Origin: Epithemia pelagica
Taxonomy: Eukaryota; Bacillariophyta; Bacillariophyceae; Surirellales; Surirellaceae
DNA: 64,000 bases
Assembly (NCBI GenBank): GCA_946965045.2
Contig: OX337229.1
Coordinates: forward strand, 4,216,001 to 4,280,000
Direction of reading: 5' to 3'
Shown one piece after another: positions 39,328 to 50,452 of this stretch (its first letter is position 1; each line of letters starts with the position of its first letter). The notes under the pieces were generated by a model. It did not search any database, was not told where the DNA came from, and saw nothing but the letters and a program-made list of their open reading frames with translations. The translations under genes were made by a program, and so were the position numbers.

Positions 39328-40048
39328 AGTTACAACATAGCACATCTAGCACCATTAGATCTAGGTGTGACATAGCATGACATAGCTACGACATAGAGGA
39401 AAGCAGCTGTCCTGAAGTAAGACAGACGCTCGTGTTGCAGTTGAACGGACGAACAACAGATGGATTTAGCTGAATAGTAACTTCACCCAGCAGTCCAGGA
39501 AGATTCATGTACTAATTATTCATATACATGCACAATGCAAGTCGCGAGCCTACACATCCGTTCATACGAACGCAAGTTGGACGATACCTCTAGTCGTAAT
39601 ATCTTCTCTCTCAAATTGAGAATTACACAAAGATAACGATCGACCTTCAGATGATCTAGCAGGCCTGTTCCAAAGGTAAGTACCTTCTAGAAAGAACATT
39701 CATAAGGCCCAAACAATCAGGAGAGGTGAATACTCTCATCTAATCATGAAGAACAAAAAGAACAAGGAAGAACTATTCTCCAAGAGAGAAATGGAGCGGC
39801 TAAGTTCTCCTTGAGATCGGAGATCGATCAGACCTGAAAATCACTTTCATGTAGATGAATCTCACTCTTTTCTAAAACACAAAAGTTACAAGCAACTGTT
39901 GTCTACAAAAGGAGTCAACCTATATCGTAGACCGAAGGTGAGGGCCCCATCGTCGATCCAACGTGATAGGTTGACTAACATTGCTACCCAACTGAACTAA
40001 CCCCGATTATCAAGTCGTTATCACACCTAGCTAGCAGATATCCTAAGT
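39328..40048 (+). repeat. 5' LTR of copia B
   Basis: 721 bp, AGTTAC...CTAAGT. Differs from the 3' LTR at two positions I could see (CATGAAGAAC versus CATGGAGAAC; GAGATCGATC versus GAGATTGATC). Confidence 0.93.
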
Positions 40049-40061
40049 GGTTGCTGAGCCC
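40048..40061 (+). promoter_or_regulatory. Primer-binding site of copia B
   Basis: TGGTTGCTGAGCCC, starting at the last LTR nucleotide. TGG would pair with a tRNA CCA end. Element C has TGGTTATGAGCCC in the same place. The tRNA was not identified. Confidence 0.6.
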
Positions 40062-40513
40062 AAATCAAGGCTGATAAACCATACGCTATTCTCTCTATCG
40101 ATCGATTTATCAAGAAGTTAACTACCTTGGAGGACTACCACTGAGTCGTCCCTACCAAGCATCCAAAGCGCGCAAATACTACTGGAGCCAATCAAGGCCC
40201 CAACCAAGAATCCACAACGGCGGACGACATCTCCCCGACCTCAAGTGGACTTGGAAGCTTCGACTGGTTGAATTCGGACAGTGATACCAACTCCAATCCA
40301 GATCCCCAGCAAGAGACCGTCGACCCTCTAGAAGCACCGAACAGTGATCCAACTGCCGATCCAAACGCCCAACGCGAATCCCAGCAAGAGACCACTCGAC
40401 CATTGCAAATTGTTCCACCTGAGACCGACCCAACGCGAACTGCCACATCAGAAACAGATCGAACAAGACCGTTGATTGGTGTATCGAGATCCAGGAGGAG
40501 ACAGCAACGAATC

Positions 40514-43500
40514 ATGGCAGCAAACGACGATCCACAAGAAAACACGGACGTTTTCATGCCAGACAAGCCCATCATGGGCGGACTGGTGCAGTCCCGACGT
40601 GACGAGTACGTCGTTTGGACTGGAGGAAAACCGAAACATGACTGGTCCAAGTTAGATGACTCAGCCAAGACGGAACCTCTCAGGAGTCTCCAGTTACGTA
40701 CCTTAACAGACAAGCGGTACATCGACCGCGTAACTGGACCTATTGACAAGTTTGACAAGAAGAAAGGCGATTTCTCGCGATTGCAGGATGAGCTCAATCA
40801 GCACTTTGTCAAACATGGGATGGACACGATTGTGTACTTACCTGACCCCAAGAACTCCACATCGATGATCAACATCATCACGGAGCATTCTCGTTTCACC
40901 AACGAGCGCGTCCAGGACCTGATGGCAGTGCAGATCCAAAAATACGATAAGTACGATCAGAACAATGACGCAGCGGCTCAGGACTACTTACTCGATTCTC
41001 TCGAGAAAACCTTTCGTCGCGAAGTAGAGGACCAATCCCGCTCTGCGAACTCGTTTCCCGTCCTCTTTATGGTAATCGTCCGCATCATTACGGACGACTC
41101 CATCGAACATTGGGAGTTGGTAAAGGGTGAGATGCGCAGTCTGGTACCACAACAGTACTCAGGACACGACATTACCGCACTTACCACTGATTTCGCGAAC
41201 AAGGCACGTCCTCTTTCGGCTGCTGGTCTTTATGACCACACCCTCACCGCGAATCTCCTCAAGAACATCCTCACCGCTGAATGGCCGGAAACTCCAAAAT
41301 TTGACCTCTTGATTCTCAACAAGAAAGTCAAAGACGCCGTAGAACACATCCGTTTTCTCGATCGTTCCGTCGCTGACTCCTACATGAGCACCAACAAGCT
41401 CCTGTACACGCACATCTCCGAGATCGCCAACAACCGGTACCTTGTTAGTGTCAAGCAAGGCGAATGGAGTGCCAAAAGCTCCCACAAGGACAGCAAGGCC
41501 TTACCTGTTTCTTATGGCGGGAACCTGACAGTGACAAACAATCGCCGTGGCAAGAACTGTATCGGCTACCAAGCCAATGCCCTCATCCCTCAGATGCAAA
41601 CGTATGGTAAGAGCAAGAACAGTTTTCGTGAGAAGGGGAAGAGCAAGAGCAACAACAAGTTCAAAGGCAAAACGGACAACCCTTCTTCCACACCCAAAAA
41701 CGATTCTACTCACCAATGGAAACGTGTTCCCCCTGCAGACGGCCAGCCGGATGAACGTACCAAAGACGGCCAAACATATTTCTGGTGCGGCACTTGCAAG
41801 ATCTGGAACACCACGCATCGTACTAGCGAGCATATTGTCGGATTCAAATCCATGGCCAAGAACAACAGGAACCAACAGAAACATAAAGCATCCGCTCATG
41901 TTCTTGAGTTTGACGCAACGGCCTGGAAAGCAGAACTCGACCTCCATTCTCGCTACTGGGACAGGGACATTGTCAGAGAAATGGACAAGGAAGAATATGA
42001 GTTCTGTGAAGACAACTCAGAGGACGACGATTACGACCACTGTGACGACTCACCTGATGAGGAATACAAACTTTGTGCCTTCATGGCCTCCTTTGAAGAA
42101 GACGAAGAAAGCAAAGAAGAAAGGTATGAAGAAACCAAGTCCAATGAAGATTCAAGCTCGCTCTTCTCCAACACCACTCACCAAGCTGTTACACCGGATC
42201 GTGTCACTTCAGCCAACATTAAAGAAAAACAGTTCAGTGAGAGTGATATGGAAGACTCATCAGGAACCAGTACCATTGGAACGTTTGAGCCTACCTTTCC
42301 AGTCGTCGAGCCATCCAAGAACAACGGACCAACATACTTCGATCAATGGAATGACATGGATCTCACGATGACAAACAACCATGATGACGATCCGCTCGAT
42401 CCATTGAATGACGCTGCAACCCAACGATTTCTCGAGGACATGTACGACAAAGAAATCACAGCAGCAGCAGCAGCAATCAATGAGAACTACGACGAAATGG
42501 AAAGTGAAGAGACAGATCTCACTTACAAAACTCCTGAAACAAGCACGGACACATCGACCGATGCAATCAAGCATCTCCAAGCTGGACAATTGGCGAGTCT
42601 GGAAAAGAAACTACCAGCCATCTCTCCAATCCATCAGGCACGACCTCTGCCACCACGGCCAAATGCTCCCTTGCCCTTTTCTCCGAACGATCCGACTCCG
42701 CCGCCTCCTCCTCCAAGACGACGGCTGAGCATCCCTGCATCGACAAAATATGCAATGCAGCATATCATTCTCGAAGCAGAGCAAGCAAAAAGAGATGGGA
42801 TGAGGTACGAGATAGCAGCCAAAACCGTGTTCGCAAACGCTTGGCGAGAGCCGAGACTTACCGTGGCTGAGGCATACCAACGTGTCAAAGAAGAGGAATG
42901 GGCAATGGGATACTTCGTTGATGGAATGCCCATTCCGAATCACCCTCGACCAGCATCTTGCTTTCCTGGAATGTTGCCCATTCCACCAGGCCCGATGGTT
43001 CCTTGTTTTCAACCGATGGACACCTCCAGCTCTGGATCAGCGATGCAGTTCACTCCTGCAACAAAACTCACAACATTCCGTGAGAACAAGAGCACGATGA
43101 CAGATGACTCAACAAGCAACTCATCCTCCTCTTTCGTTCCAACCAGCACGCTAGGCGAACGATATGTTCCCTCGGAACCCGAAAACAAGACGGATGATGA
43201 TGACGACTCGAACAAGACAGTGGCAGTCACCAAGTATTTTGCCCATCTCGCTTGTGTCGATTTCGACGATGATGAAGATGAGGCTTCACAACCTGCCACT
43301 TCTCAACAAAATGAAGGAGACACTAACCCCCAAGACACTTCGGACGGATCCAACTGTACTGTGGACGAGACAGTAGGAGGCTCAATGGTAGGAAAATGCG
43401 TAGAAGTCTACTATGCACCTTTCACCTTTGGACACGTGCGTACCCCACGACGACCGGCGCGCACGCCAGTCGAGGAGCTTTCAGACGAAACTTTCTCTCT

Positions 43501-43885
43501 TCAGCATCTTTTCTTGGTCGCCCTTCTACATTTTGTTGTCTTGTTACCGATCATCCTCTGGCTGATCCCAGCTCCAACCACTACCGAGGAATCTAAGGAC
43601 GCCTTTACAAATGGGCTAGGACACCTGTACAGTGCCGCGGTACATCTCTACTATGGTGTCTATGAAGCTTACTGCGGATTCAAGGAAATTTCTGTTTCCT
43701 TCTTGCTGCATCCTGGCTGCATGCCTGGTATCGTTACATGGATTTCTTGTTGGGTGGCCATCTTTCTCAGTTTCAGCCTCTCATCCAGTCCCAAATCCAA
43801 GAACTCTAACAAAGCCAAGGGACCAAATCGCCCCAATAACACCCAAAGGACCGCCGTCTCGGTCAATGCCTTTCTGCCCAGCTAA
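40514..43885 (+). CDS. Copia B gag-like polyprotein with membrane segments
   Basis: 1123 residues from ATG 40514, which aligns with the start of element C (both continue to TDVFMPD.P.MGGLVQS). Residues about 1-330 are the helical gag region. A Cys/His knuckle of CCHH form (WCGTCKIWNTTHRTSEH) lies near 420. Then come an acidic stretch, a Pro-rich motif (PLPPRPNAPLPF ... PPPPPPRRRLS), a conserved block (KRDGMRYEIAAKTVFANAWRE) and finally two hydrophobic segments (FLVALLHFVVLLPIILWLIP, 43516-43575; TWISCWVAIFLSFSL, about 43738-43783). The frame stops at 43883-43885. In C the equivalent sequence runs straight on into protease, so the stop probably follows a frameshift just upstream (about 43.80-43.88 kb). 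Confidence 0.82.
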   Translation: MAANDDPQENTDVFMPDKPIMGGLVQSRRDEYVVWTGGKPKHDWSKLDDSAKTEPLRSLQLRTLTDKRYIDRVTGPIDKFDKKKGDFSRLQDELNQHFVKHGMDTIVYLPDPKNSTSMINIITEHSRFTNERVQDLMAVQIQKYDKYDQNNDAAAQDYLLDSLEKTFRREVEDQSRSANSFPVLFMVIVRIITDDSIEHWELVKGEMRSLVPQQYSGHDITALTTDFANKARPLSAAGLYDHTLTANLLKNILTAEWPETPKFDLLILNKKVKDAVEHIRFLDRSVADSYMSTNKLLYTHISEIANNRYLVSVKQGEWSAKSSHKDSKALPVSYGGNLTVTNNRRGKNCIGYQANALIPQMQTYGKSKNSFREKGKSKSNNKFKGKTDNPSSTPKNDSTHQWKRVPPADGQPDERTKDGQTYFWCGTCKIWNTTHRTSEHIVGFKSMAKNNRNQQKHKASAHVLEFDATAWKAELDLHSRYWDRDIVREMDKEEYEFCEDNSEDDDYDHCDDSPDEEYKLCAFMASFEEDEESKEERYEETKSNEDSSSLFSNTTHQAVTPDRVTSANIKEKQFSESDMEDSSGTSTIGTFEPTFPVVEPSKNNGPTYFDQWNDMDLTMTNNHDDDPLDPLNDAATQRFLEDMYDKEITAAAAAINENYDEMESEETDLTYKTPETSTDTSTDAIKHLQAGQLASLEKKLPAISPIHQARPLPPRPNAPLPFSPNDPTPPPPPPRRRLSIPASTKYAMQHIILEAEQAKRDGMRYEIAAKTVFANAWREPRLTVAEAYQRVKEEEWAMGYFVDGMPIPNHPRPASCFPGMLPIPPGPMVPCFQPMDTSSSGSAMQFTPATKLTTFRENKSTMTDDSTSNSSSSFVPTSTLGERYVPSEPENKTDDDDDSNKTVAVTKYFAHLACVDFDDDEDEASQPATSQQNEGDTNPQDTSDGSNCTVDETVGGSMVGKCVEVYYAPFTFGHVRTPRRPARTPVEELSDETFSLQHLFLVALLHFVVLLPIILWLIPAPTTTEESKDAFTNGLGHLYSAAVHLYYGVYEAYCGFKEISVSFLLHPGCMPGIVTWISCWVAIFLSFSLSSSPKSKNSNKAKGPNRPNNTQRTAVSVNAFLPS

Positions 43886-43947
43886 ACAACCGCCGAACCC
43901 ACTTTGCCACCAACCACAACTCCCCTACAAGGTCCTTCTTCTTCTCC

Positions 43948-46686
43948 TTGTTCTCCACACCGATTCGGTTGATTGTTGTGTTTGGTTGTAGATTGTTGGA
44001 ATGGTTGGCATCGTTATGTCAGGCTGGCCTTACGAGCTTACGAACCATTATACCCGCGAAGCGAGGGAGAAAACGGCGGAACACTTCATTCAAGGTCAAC
44101 TCGAGTTCACCTCGAAGGCACAAGCGAAGCCGCGGGCCATTCGCTAACACACCTTCCGAGCATAATGACTCCACACTACCGACCAGCCGACGAATGCCGA
44201 CAAAGACAAGTTTGTTGCGTTCTCGCGCTCGTCGCTTCCAGCACCCCATCTCTGCTGGAAATCCCCATCAACATCTGGCGGGATACAACCGTCAGAGATC
44301 GAACACCGAAAACAGGAGCAACACTCCCTATTATTGCCAAAACGTACCATGCTCCACACGGCCTGTACCACGATTTCATCATCACCGAGCCTCCCTCAAT
44401 CCAAACAACATGATGGCAATGATGGCCTCCATCAACGATCTTGACCTTGACTCCATCACACACCACCCGTGGGAGAACATCACCCTACAGGCTCTTCGAG
44501 CAACACTCCAAGATCCAAAGGCTCTTCGTGAATCCATGCCAAAAGGAGCCTCGTACCCAATCATCTGGGACTCCGGAGCGAGTATCTCCATTACCAACGA
44601 CGCCAAGGACTTCATTGGAAAGATCAAGCCCTTCCCTGATCTGAAAGTAAAAGGTATTGCCAATAAAATGAAGGCTGTTGGACGAGGAACTGTCCTTTGG
44701 ACGGTTTTGGACACGAATGGCGCTCCACGAATGTTGAAACTTCCTGCATTCCATGTACCAAAAATTTCTGTGAGATTGTTGTCAACGCAAAATCTTCTTC
44801 AGCAGTACCATGGAGAGAAAATCATTCAGGACGGTTATACACTTACCTTGACTGGAATTCCAGGCGACCCTGATTGTCGAGAGGTAAATGTGATGGTAAA
44901 TCCGAAGAACAATCTTCCAATGTCCTACGGATACAATTCAGACCACTTACAAACAACATCACTCGCTTTCAACAGTACTGTGAATGAAGTCGCACACCAA
45001 AACGCAAACCTCTCACCAGCACAGAAGGAACTTCTCAAATGGCATTATCGACTCGGACACATGAATCTTCTCAAGGTACAGTTTCTCATGCGAACAGGCG
45101 TTTTGGCAACAACAGAGAAAACGCGTCGTTTACACACTCTCGCATCCACACTCACCGACTTACCCTTGTGCGCAGCATGTCAATTTGGGAAACAACGCAG
45201 ACGAACCGAACCCGGGACGAAAACGATCATCGTCAAAGACAAACAAGGGGTCACCAAAGACGGTAACCTGCATCCAGGTCAATGCATCTCAGTAGATCAT
45301 TTTGTGTGTTCTACAAAGGGGAGACGCTTTGACTCAAAGGGGAAATCAAAAATCAACGATCTTTATACAGGTGGAGCAATCTTTGTAGACCACGCTTCGG
45401 GATACACGTGGATAGGATTTCAATCCCACCTAAATACACATGAAACGCTGAGTGTTAAGGAATCCTTCGAGCTTTTCTGTAGAGAAATAGGGGTAGTACC
45501 GCTTCAATACCTAACGGACAATGGAGCAGCCTTCACCTCTAAGGATTACACCCAATCACTCCGAACATTCGCTCAAATTTCCAGATTTGCCGGAGTTGGG
45601 GCACATCACCATGCTGGCATTGCCGAACGGGCAATACAAACTATTATGTCTATTGCTCGTACAATGATGCTCCATGCTGCAATACACTGGCCAGAATTAG
45701 CTGACCCTATGCTATGGCCCATGGCAGTATCACATGCAGTGTACCTACATAATCATGTGCCCCGTACTGACACAGGGATTAGCCCCCACGACTTATTTAC
45801 ACGTGTCCGTTGGGAACAACGAAAGTTCCACGACCTACACGTGTGGGGCTGCCCAGTCTATGTCCTACAGAAATCCATTGCCGACGGGAAGAAACTACCT
45901 CGTTGGAAGCCTAGGTCTACACGTTGCCAACTCATGGGGTTAAGTAACCGCCATGCTAGTTCGGTCCCTCTGGTACTTAACCCTGACACCGGCTACATAA
46001 CACCACAATTCCATGTAGTTTTTGACGATTGGTTCAGTACAATTGCTATGACTTATGAACAATTGCCCGACTTCTTCACTGACACGTGGTATAAACTGTT
46101 CGGAGACTCCTCCTATCAATATATAGATCTCGACAACGACGATGCTCCAAATATTGAAGCGCCTTCTACTACAGATGAGGCCGCACAACAGTCCTATACA
46201 CAAAGAGAATCCGATGTCGCACATGCAATTGGGACTCATCGTCCTTTTGCCGTGCTTCCATCGCCTTCCCAACCCAGTTCCACTCCTGGCACGTTTCCTT
46301 TAACTAATCCCCGTGCTACTCCCATTGGCGCACCAGCACCCAGTTCGACACCAAGCAACAGACCCGTATCGATTTCAGCTCCCAATGAGGAACCGGTGTA
46401 TCAACCATCCCCTAAGCGGATGTCCTTTTCCAATACACCCCTTCCTCAGAGGGAGAAAACTGACCAGGTCGCTGAAACCTCGCCTTCGACAACCCCTCTT
46501 TTGCCTTCTCCTTCTCCCAACACTACTCCTTCCCCTGGCCCATCTCCTCAGAGGGAGATTCGGCCTCAGAGGGAGTCCCGTCCTCGCATATCCACTCAAC
46601 CCACTTCCGGTTCCACTCTCCCTCTCGCACCAACCATCACCACTCGTCGCTCCGGCGGACTGTTAAACGGCCCACTCGTCTTGTAG
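43948..46686 (+). pseudogene. Copia B protease-integrase segment (displaced frame)
   Basis: No ATG of its own; continuous with gag in element C. Protease active site WDSGASISI near 44569. The GAG-pre-integrase HHCC block follows (WHYRLGHMNL ... LCAACQFGKQ). The integrase has Asp in FVDHASGYTWIGF, Asp in LTDNGAAFTS and Glu in HAGIAERAIQTI, then a long Pro/Ser spacer with PQRE repeats. The frame ends at TAG 46684-46686 after a one-base shift relative to C near 46650. Integrase itself looks intact. Confidence 0.82.
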
Positions 46687-48353
46687 AAGAAATAAATGTG
46701 GCTACCGTTCATCCTACTGCTCCTCCATCTGTAGATCATAGCGACCTCCTGACCGTCATGAAAGCATCTCTCTCTGATCCAGATACGCTTTCTTATGACA
46801 AAGCCATGCGAGATGCTGACATTGAAAAATGGAAAGTTGCAGCACACAAAGAAATTATGGAACTCGAAGGTAAAGGAACATGGGAAGAGGTCCCAAAATC
46901 TCAGGCAAAAACGCGGATTCTACCAGGAACTTGGGTATTTAAACGAAAGAGAACTCCCGATGGTGAGATCCTCAAACACAAAGCCAGATATTGTGTGAGA
47001 GGAGACTTACAGGAAACGGAACAAGAAAACTACAGCCCAGTTGTTCACTGGAGCTCAATCCGTATTGTCCTCACTATCAGCTTAATCCTAGGATGGGAGC
47101 TTGCCTGCATTGATTTTAACAATGCATTTGTACAAGCTACGTTGGATGAACCTGTATGGATTCATTTACCTAGAGGATTTAGGTCTGGTAAACCTGGAGA
47201 GACCTGCCTGCGACTCATCAAGAGTCTATATGGCCTGTCTTCAGCTCCAAGGTTATGGTATACCCACCTACTAGAGGCTTTAAAGGAAGACGGATTCACC
47301 CTTAGTGCTCATGACGAGTGTTTGCTTTACAAAGACAACATCATCATTTTTCTGTGGGTAGACGACTGTGGTGTCTGTGCTCCTAAAATGGAACTAATAG
47401 ACGATCTAATCAAACGACTACAAGAAAAAGGGTTATCTCTCAAGAAAGAAGGAAATCTAACTGACTACCTCGGAATAAACTTTATCCGTCATGAGAATAA
47501 ATCTATTACCATGACCCAGAAAGGACTTATTGCGAAGATTATTAAAACTACAGGACTAGAAGATTGCAACCCTAATTGGACTCCTGCAACCTAGCTGGGA
47601 TTAGGCAGCGACCCAGACGGTGAACCTATGAAGGAAAGCTGGGAATATCGCTCCGTAGTAGGAATGCTCCTATACCTGGCTACCAACACTAGACCTGACA
47701 TAGCTTTCGCTGTTAGTCAGGTAGCTAGATTCAGTTCAGCACCAAAGAAATCACACGCTACCGCCATCAAGACAATTGTGCGCTACTTAGTTCACACAAG
47801 AGACAAAGGGACTATCTTCACCCCCACTACAGGTTTCAAACTAGATTGCTATGTAGATGCTGATTTTGCCGGTTTGCATGGACGCGAACCCCAAGACAAT
47901 CCCGTTAGTGCTAAGTCTCGTACTGGCTATATACTAACATTTTGTGGATGCCCACTAATATGGCGTTCGCAACTCCAATCATCGGTAGCTCTTAGTACAC
48001 TCCAGGCTGAGTACCATGCCCTCTCACAAGCCATGCGTAGTGTGATAGCTACCCGCCGAGTGATTGAAGAACTTTTAGGCAATCTCAAGCTGCCGTTCCC
48101 GAAGCCCACTATTTTCTCTGAAGTCTTTGAGGACAATAGTGGAGCCTTTTACCTTGCAACGAAGCAGCGCCGAACTCCAAGGACCAAGCATTTTAACACC
48201 TACCTCCACTTCTTTTGGGAGCATGTAGGCGACCACCCCGGAGGCGTGAAAGTTAGCATGGTCAGCACAGCTGACCAAAAGGCTGATTACTTTACTAAAT
48301 GCCAGAATCGAGAACTTTTTGAGCGCTGCCGTAAGCTCAATCAAGGATGGTAA
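46659..48353 (+). pseudogene. Copia B reverse transcriptase-RNase H (with nonsense codon)
   Basis: Continues in a third frame. RT blocks: GTWVFKRKRTPDG, ARYCVRGDLQETEQ, ACIDFNNAFVQATLDEPVWI, SLYGLSSAPRLWY and catalytic LWVDDCGVCAP. An in-frame TAG at 47592-47594 interrupts the spacer between RT and the block leading to RNase H (SVVGMLLYLATNTRPDIAFA). After it: the YVDADFAGLHG, TLQAEYHALSQA and EDNSGAFYLA RNase H blocks, ending at 48353. Apart from the TAG, the conserved motifs are present. Confidence 0.83.
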
Positions 48354-48397
48354 ACCATCATACCTTCCATGTCGCAATTCTAGCCCAATCACTCCAT

Positions 48398-48406
48398 GAG
48401 AGGGAG
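48398..48406 (+). promoter_or_regulatory. Polypurine tract of copia B
   Basis: GAGAGGGAG immediately before the 3' LTR; expected plus-strand priming site. Confidence 0.65.
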
Positions 48407-49127
48407 AGTTACAACATAGCACATCTAGCACCATTAGATCTAGGTGTGACATAGCATGACATAGCTACGACATAGAGGAAAGCAGCTGTCCTGAAGTAAG
48501 ACAGACGCTCGTGTTGCAGTTGAACGGACGAACAACAGATGGATTTAGCTGAATAGTAACTTCACCCAGCAGTCCAGGAAGATTCATGTACTAATTATTC
48601 ATATACATGCACAATGCAAGTCGCGAGCCTACACATCCGTTCATACGAACGCAAGTTGGACGATACCTCTAGTCGTAATATCTTCTCTCTCAAATTGAGA
48701 ATTACACAAAGATAACGATCGACCTTCAGATGATCTAGCAGGCCTGTTCCAAAGGTAAGTACCTTCTAGAAAGAACATTCATAAGGCCCAAACAATCAGG
48801 AGAGGTGAATACTCTCATCTAATCATGGAGAACAAAAAGAACAAGGAAGAACTATTCTCCAAGAGAGAAATGGAGCGGCTAAGTTCTCCTTGAGATCGGA
48901 GATTGATCAGACCTGAAAATCACTTTCATGTAGATGAATCTCACTCTTTTCTAAAACACAAAAGTTACAAGCAACTGTTGTCTACAAAAGGAGTCAACCT
49001 ATATCGTAGACCGAAGGTGAGGGCCCCATCGTCGATCCAACGTGATAGGTTGACTAACATTGCTACCCAACTGAACTAACCCCGATTATCAAGTCGTTAT
49101 CACACCTAGCTAGCAGATATCCTAAGT
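48407..49127 (+). repeat. 3' LTR of copia B
   Basis: 721 bp, followed by TSD ATATC and then by foldback copy 3 sequence. Confidence 0.93.
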
Positions 49128-49302
49128 ATATCCTACCTAGGTAGTCGACACAGAGTGCTCAAAGTGAGCGGTACAAGCTTGTGAGAGCTGTTCTGTTGTG
49201 TTTTCATAGCGAAACTGAGGGTCATCGTCGTGCTCACAACAAAGAACAAAGCTGCAACGAATTCACGAATTCACAAGGCTCAAAAGTCTCATGGATGACA
49301 AG

Positions 49303-50034
49303 AGTTATAGAATACCGCTCTCGACTCTCTAGACATTAGACTATTTCCTCTAGCTATATGCGTGACGTGCGGTCAGACGTGCCACATGCCGATCAGAAGC
49401 AGGCGTTGCACCTCAACGCACGTCAATTGAACCTCAACGCATCGAGCAGCTGCTTTAGAGTACTGATCGCGCTGCTCGCCAAAACTAAGGAACTTTACGT
49501 GACTTACGCCCTACTATATTATTTACATAAAAACTTGCCAGACCGCGAGCCCACTATACAGCCGTATATATTTGCATGTCGGGCGAGCCACCGGATACCG
49601 AATCTTCCTCTCAATATTGAGAAAACAAATGGATCTCAGGCAGGCCATCCGGCCACCTGAAGAGTGTCAAAGGTAAGTCCATCGAGTAAAGATCCAAAAC
49701 AAGATACAATAGGAGAGGTGAGATCTCCCACTAGTGCACAGAACAAAAAGAACTGCTCTATGGAACAAATAGAACAAGTTCCATACCTAGAGGATCGAGG
49801 AGATCAAACCTGCTCCAAAATCACTTTTCATCTTAGAATAAGCTCACTCTTTTTATAAACCAAAAGTTTGTAACCAAACTGTTTGTGAAAGAGAGTCGAC
49901 CTAGTTGCTGATTCGAAGGTGAGGGCCCCATCGTCGTTTCACCGCAGTAGGTTGGCTACCCGAGCTATATTGACTACCTCACCTATATCTAACACGTGTT
50001 TTTACCAACACCTAGATATCTGTTTACTTTAAGT
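49303..50034 (+). repeat. 5' LTR of copia C
   Basis: 732 bp by analogy with element B: same AGTTA start and AAGT end, same position relative to the TGG primer site. No second copy exists in the window, so the left edge rests on the junction with foldback copy 3. Confidence 0.75.
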
Positions 50035-50046
50035 GGTTATGAGCCC
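50034..50046 (+). promoter_or_regulatory. Primer-binding site of copia C
   Basis: TGGTTATGAGCCC, beginning at the last LTR base as in element B. Confidence 0.6.
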
Positions 50047-50452
50047 AAATAAGGCTGGTAAACCAGACGTTTCCTGATCGATCGACTATTATATTACCAA
50101 GAGGGAGAACTCTATAAGGTTCACCTCTTACTACGGCATCTATACGCGCGCAAGGAGTGGACATCCCTAGCAAGGCATCCACCCCGTAGCCACAACGGAG
50201 GAAGACCAAGACTCTCCTACCTCTAGTGGCGCTGGCAGTTTCGAACTCGTAACAGCAGAGAGTGTCGACGAGTCTGACACTACTCCTGACCTGAATCGGA
50301 CTGACCCCACTGAGCCTCCACTCAGTGTACCACCTGATCTTGCAAACACCCAGCAAGAACCCCAGCAACAGACCGCACCTCTCCCTGGCTCTGCCCAGCA
50401 AACCGACGCGTCTCGTTCTTCCCAAAAGCGGCTGATTGTTGCTTCCAACACC

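Larger units (their letters stand above)
39328..49127 (+). mobile_element. CoDi-like Ty1/copia retrotransposon B, 9.8 kb
   Basis: Bounded by 721-bp LTRs (39328-40048 and 48407-49127) and target duplication ATATC (39323-39327 and 49128-49132). I noticed only two LTR differences, so insertion is recent. LTRs begin AGTTAC and end CTAAGT rather than TG...CA. A TGGTTGCTGAGCCC primer-binding-like site starts at the last LTR base, and GAGAGGGAG precedes the 3' LTR. Order is gag, protease, integrase, RT, RNase H. Coding is broken by two frame changes and one TAG, while related element C has the first part in a single frame. Confidence 0.93.
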
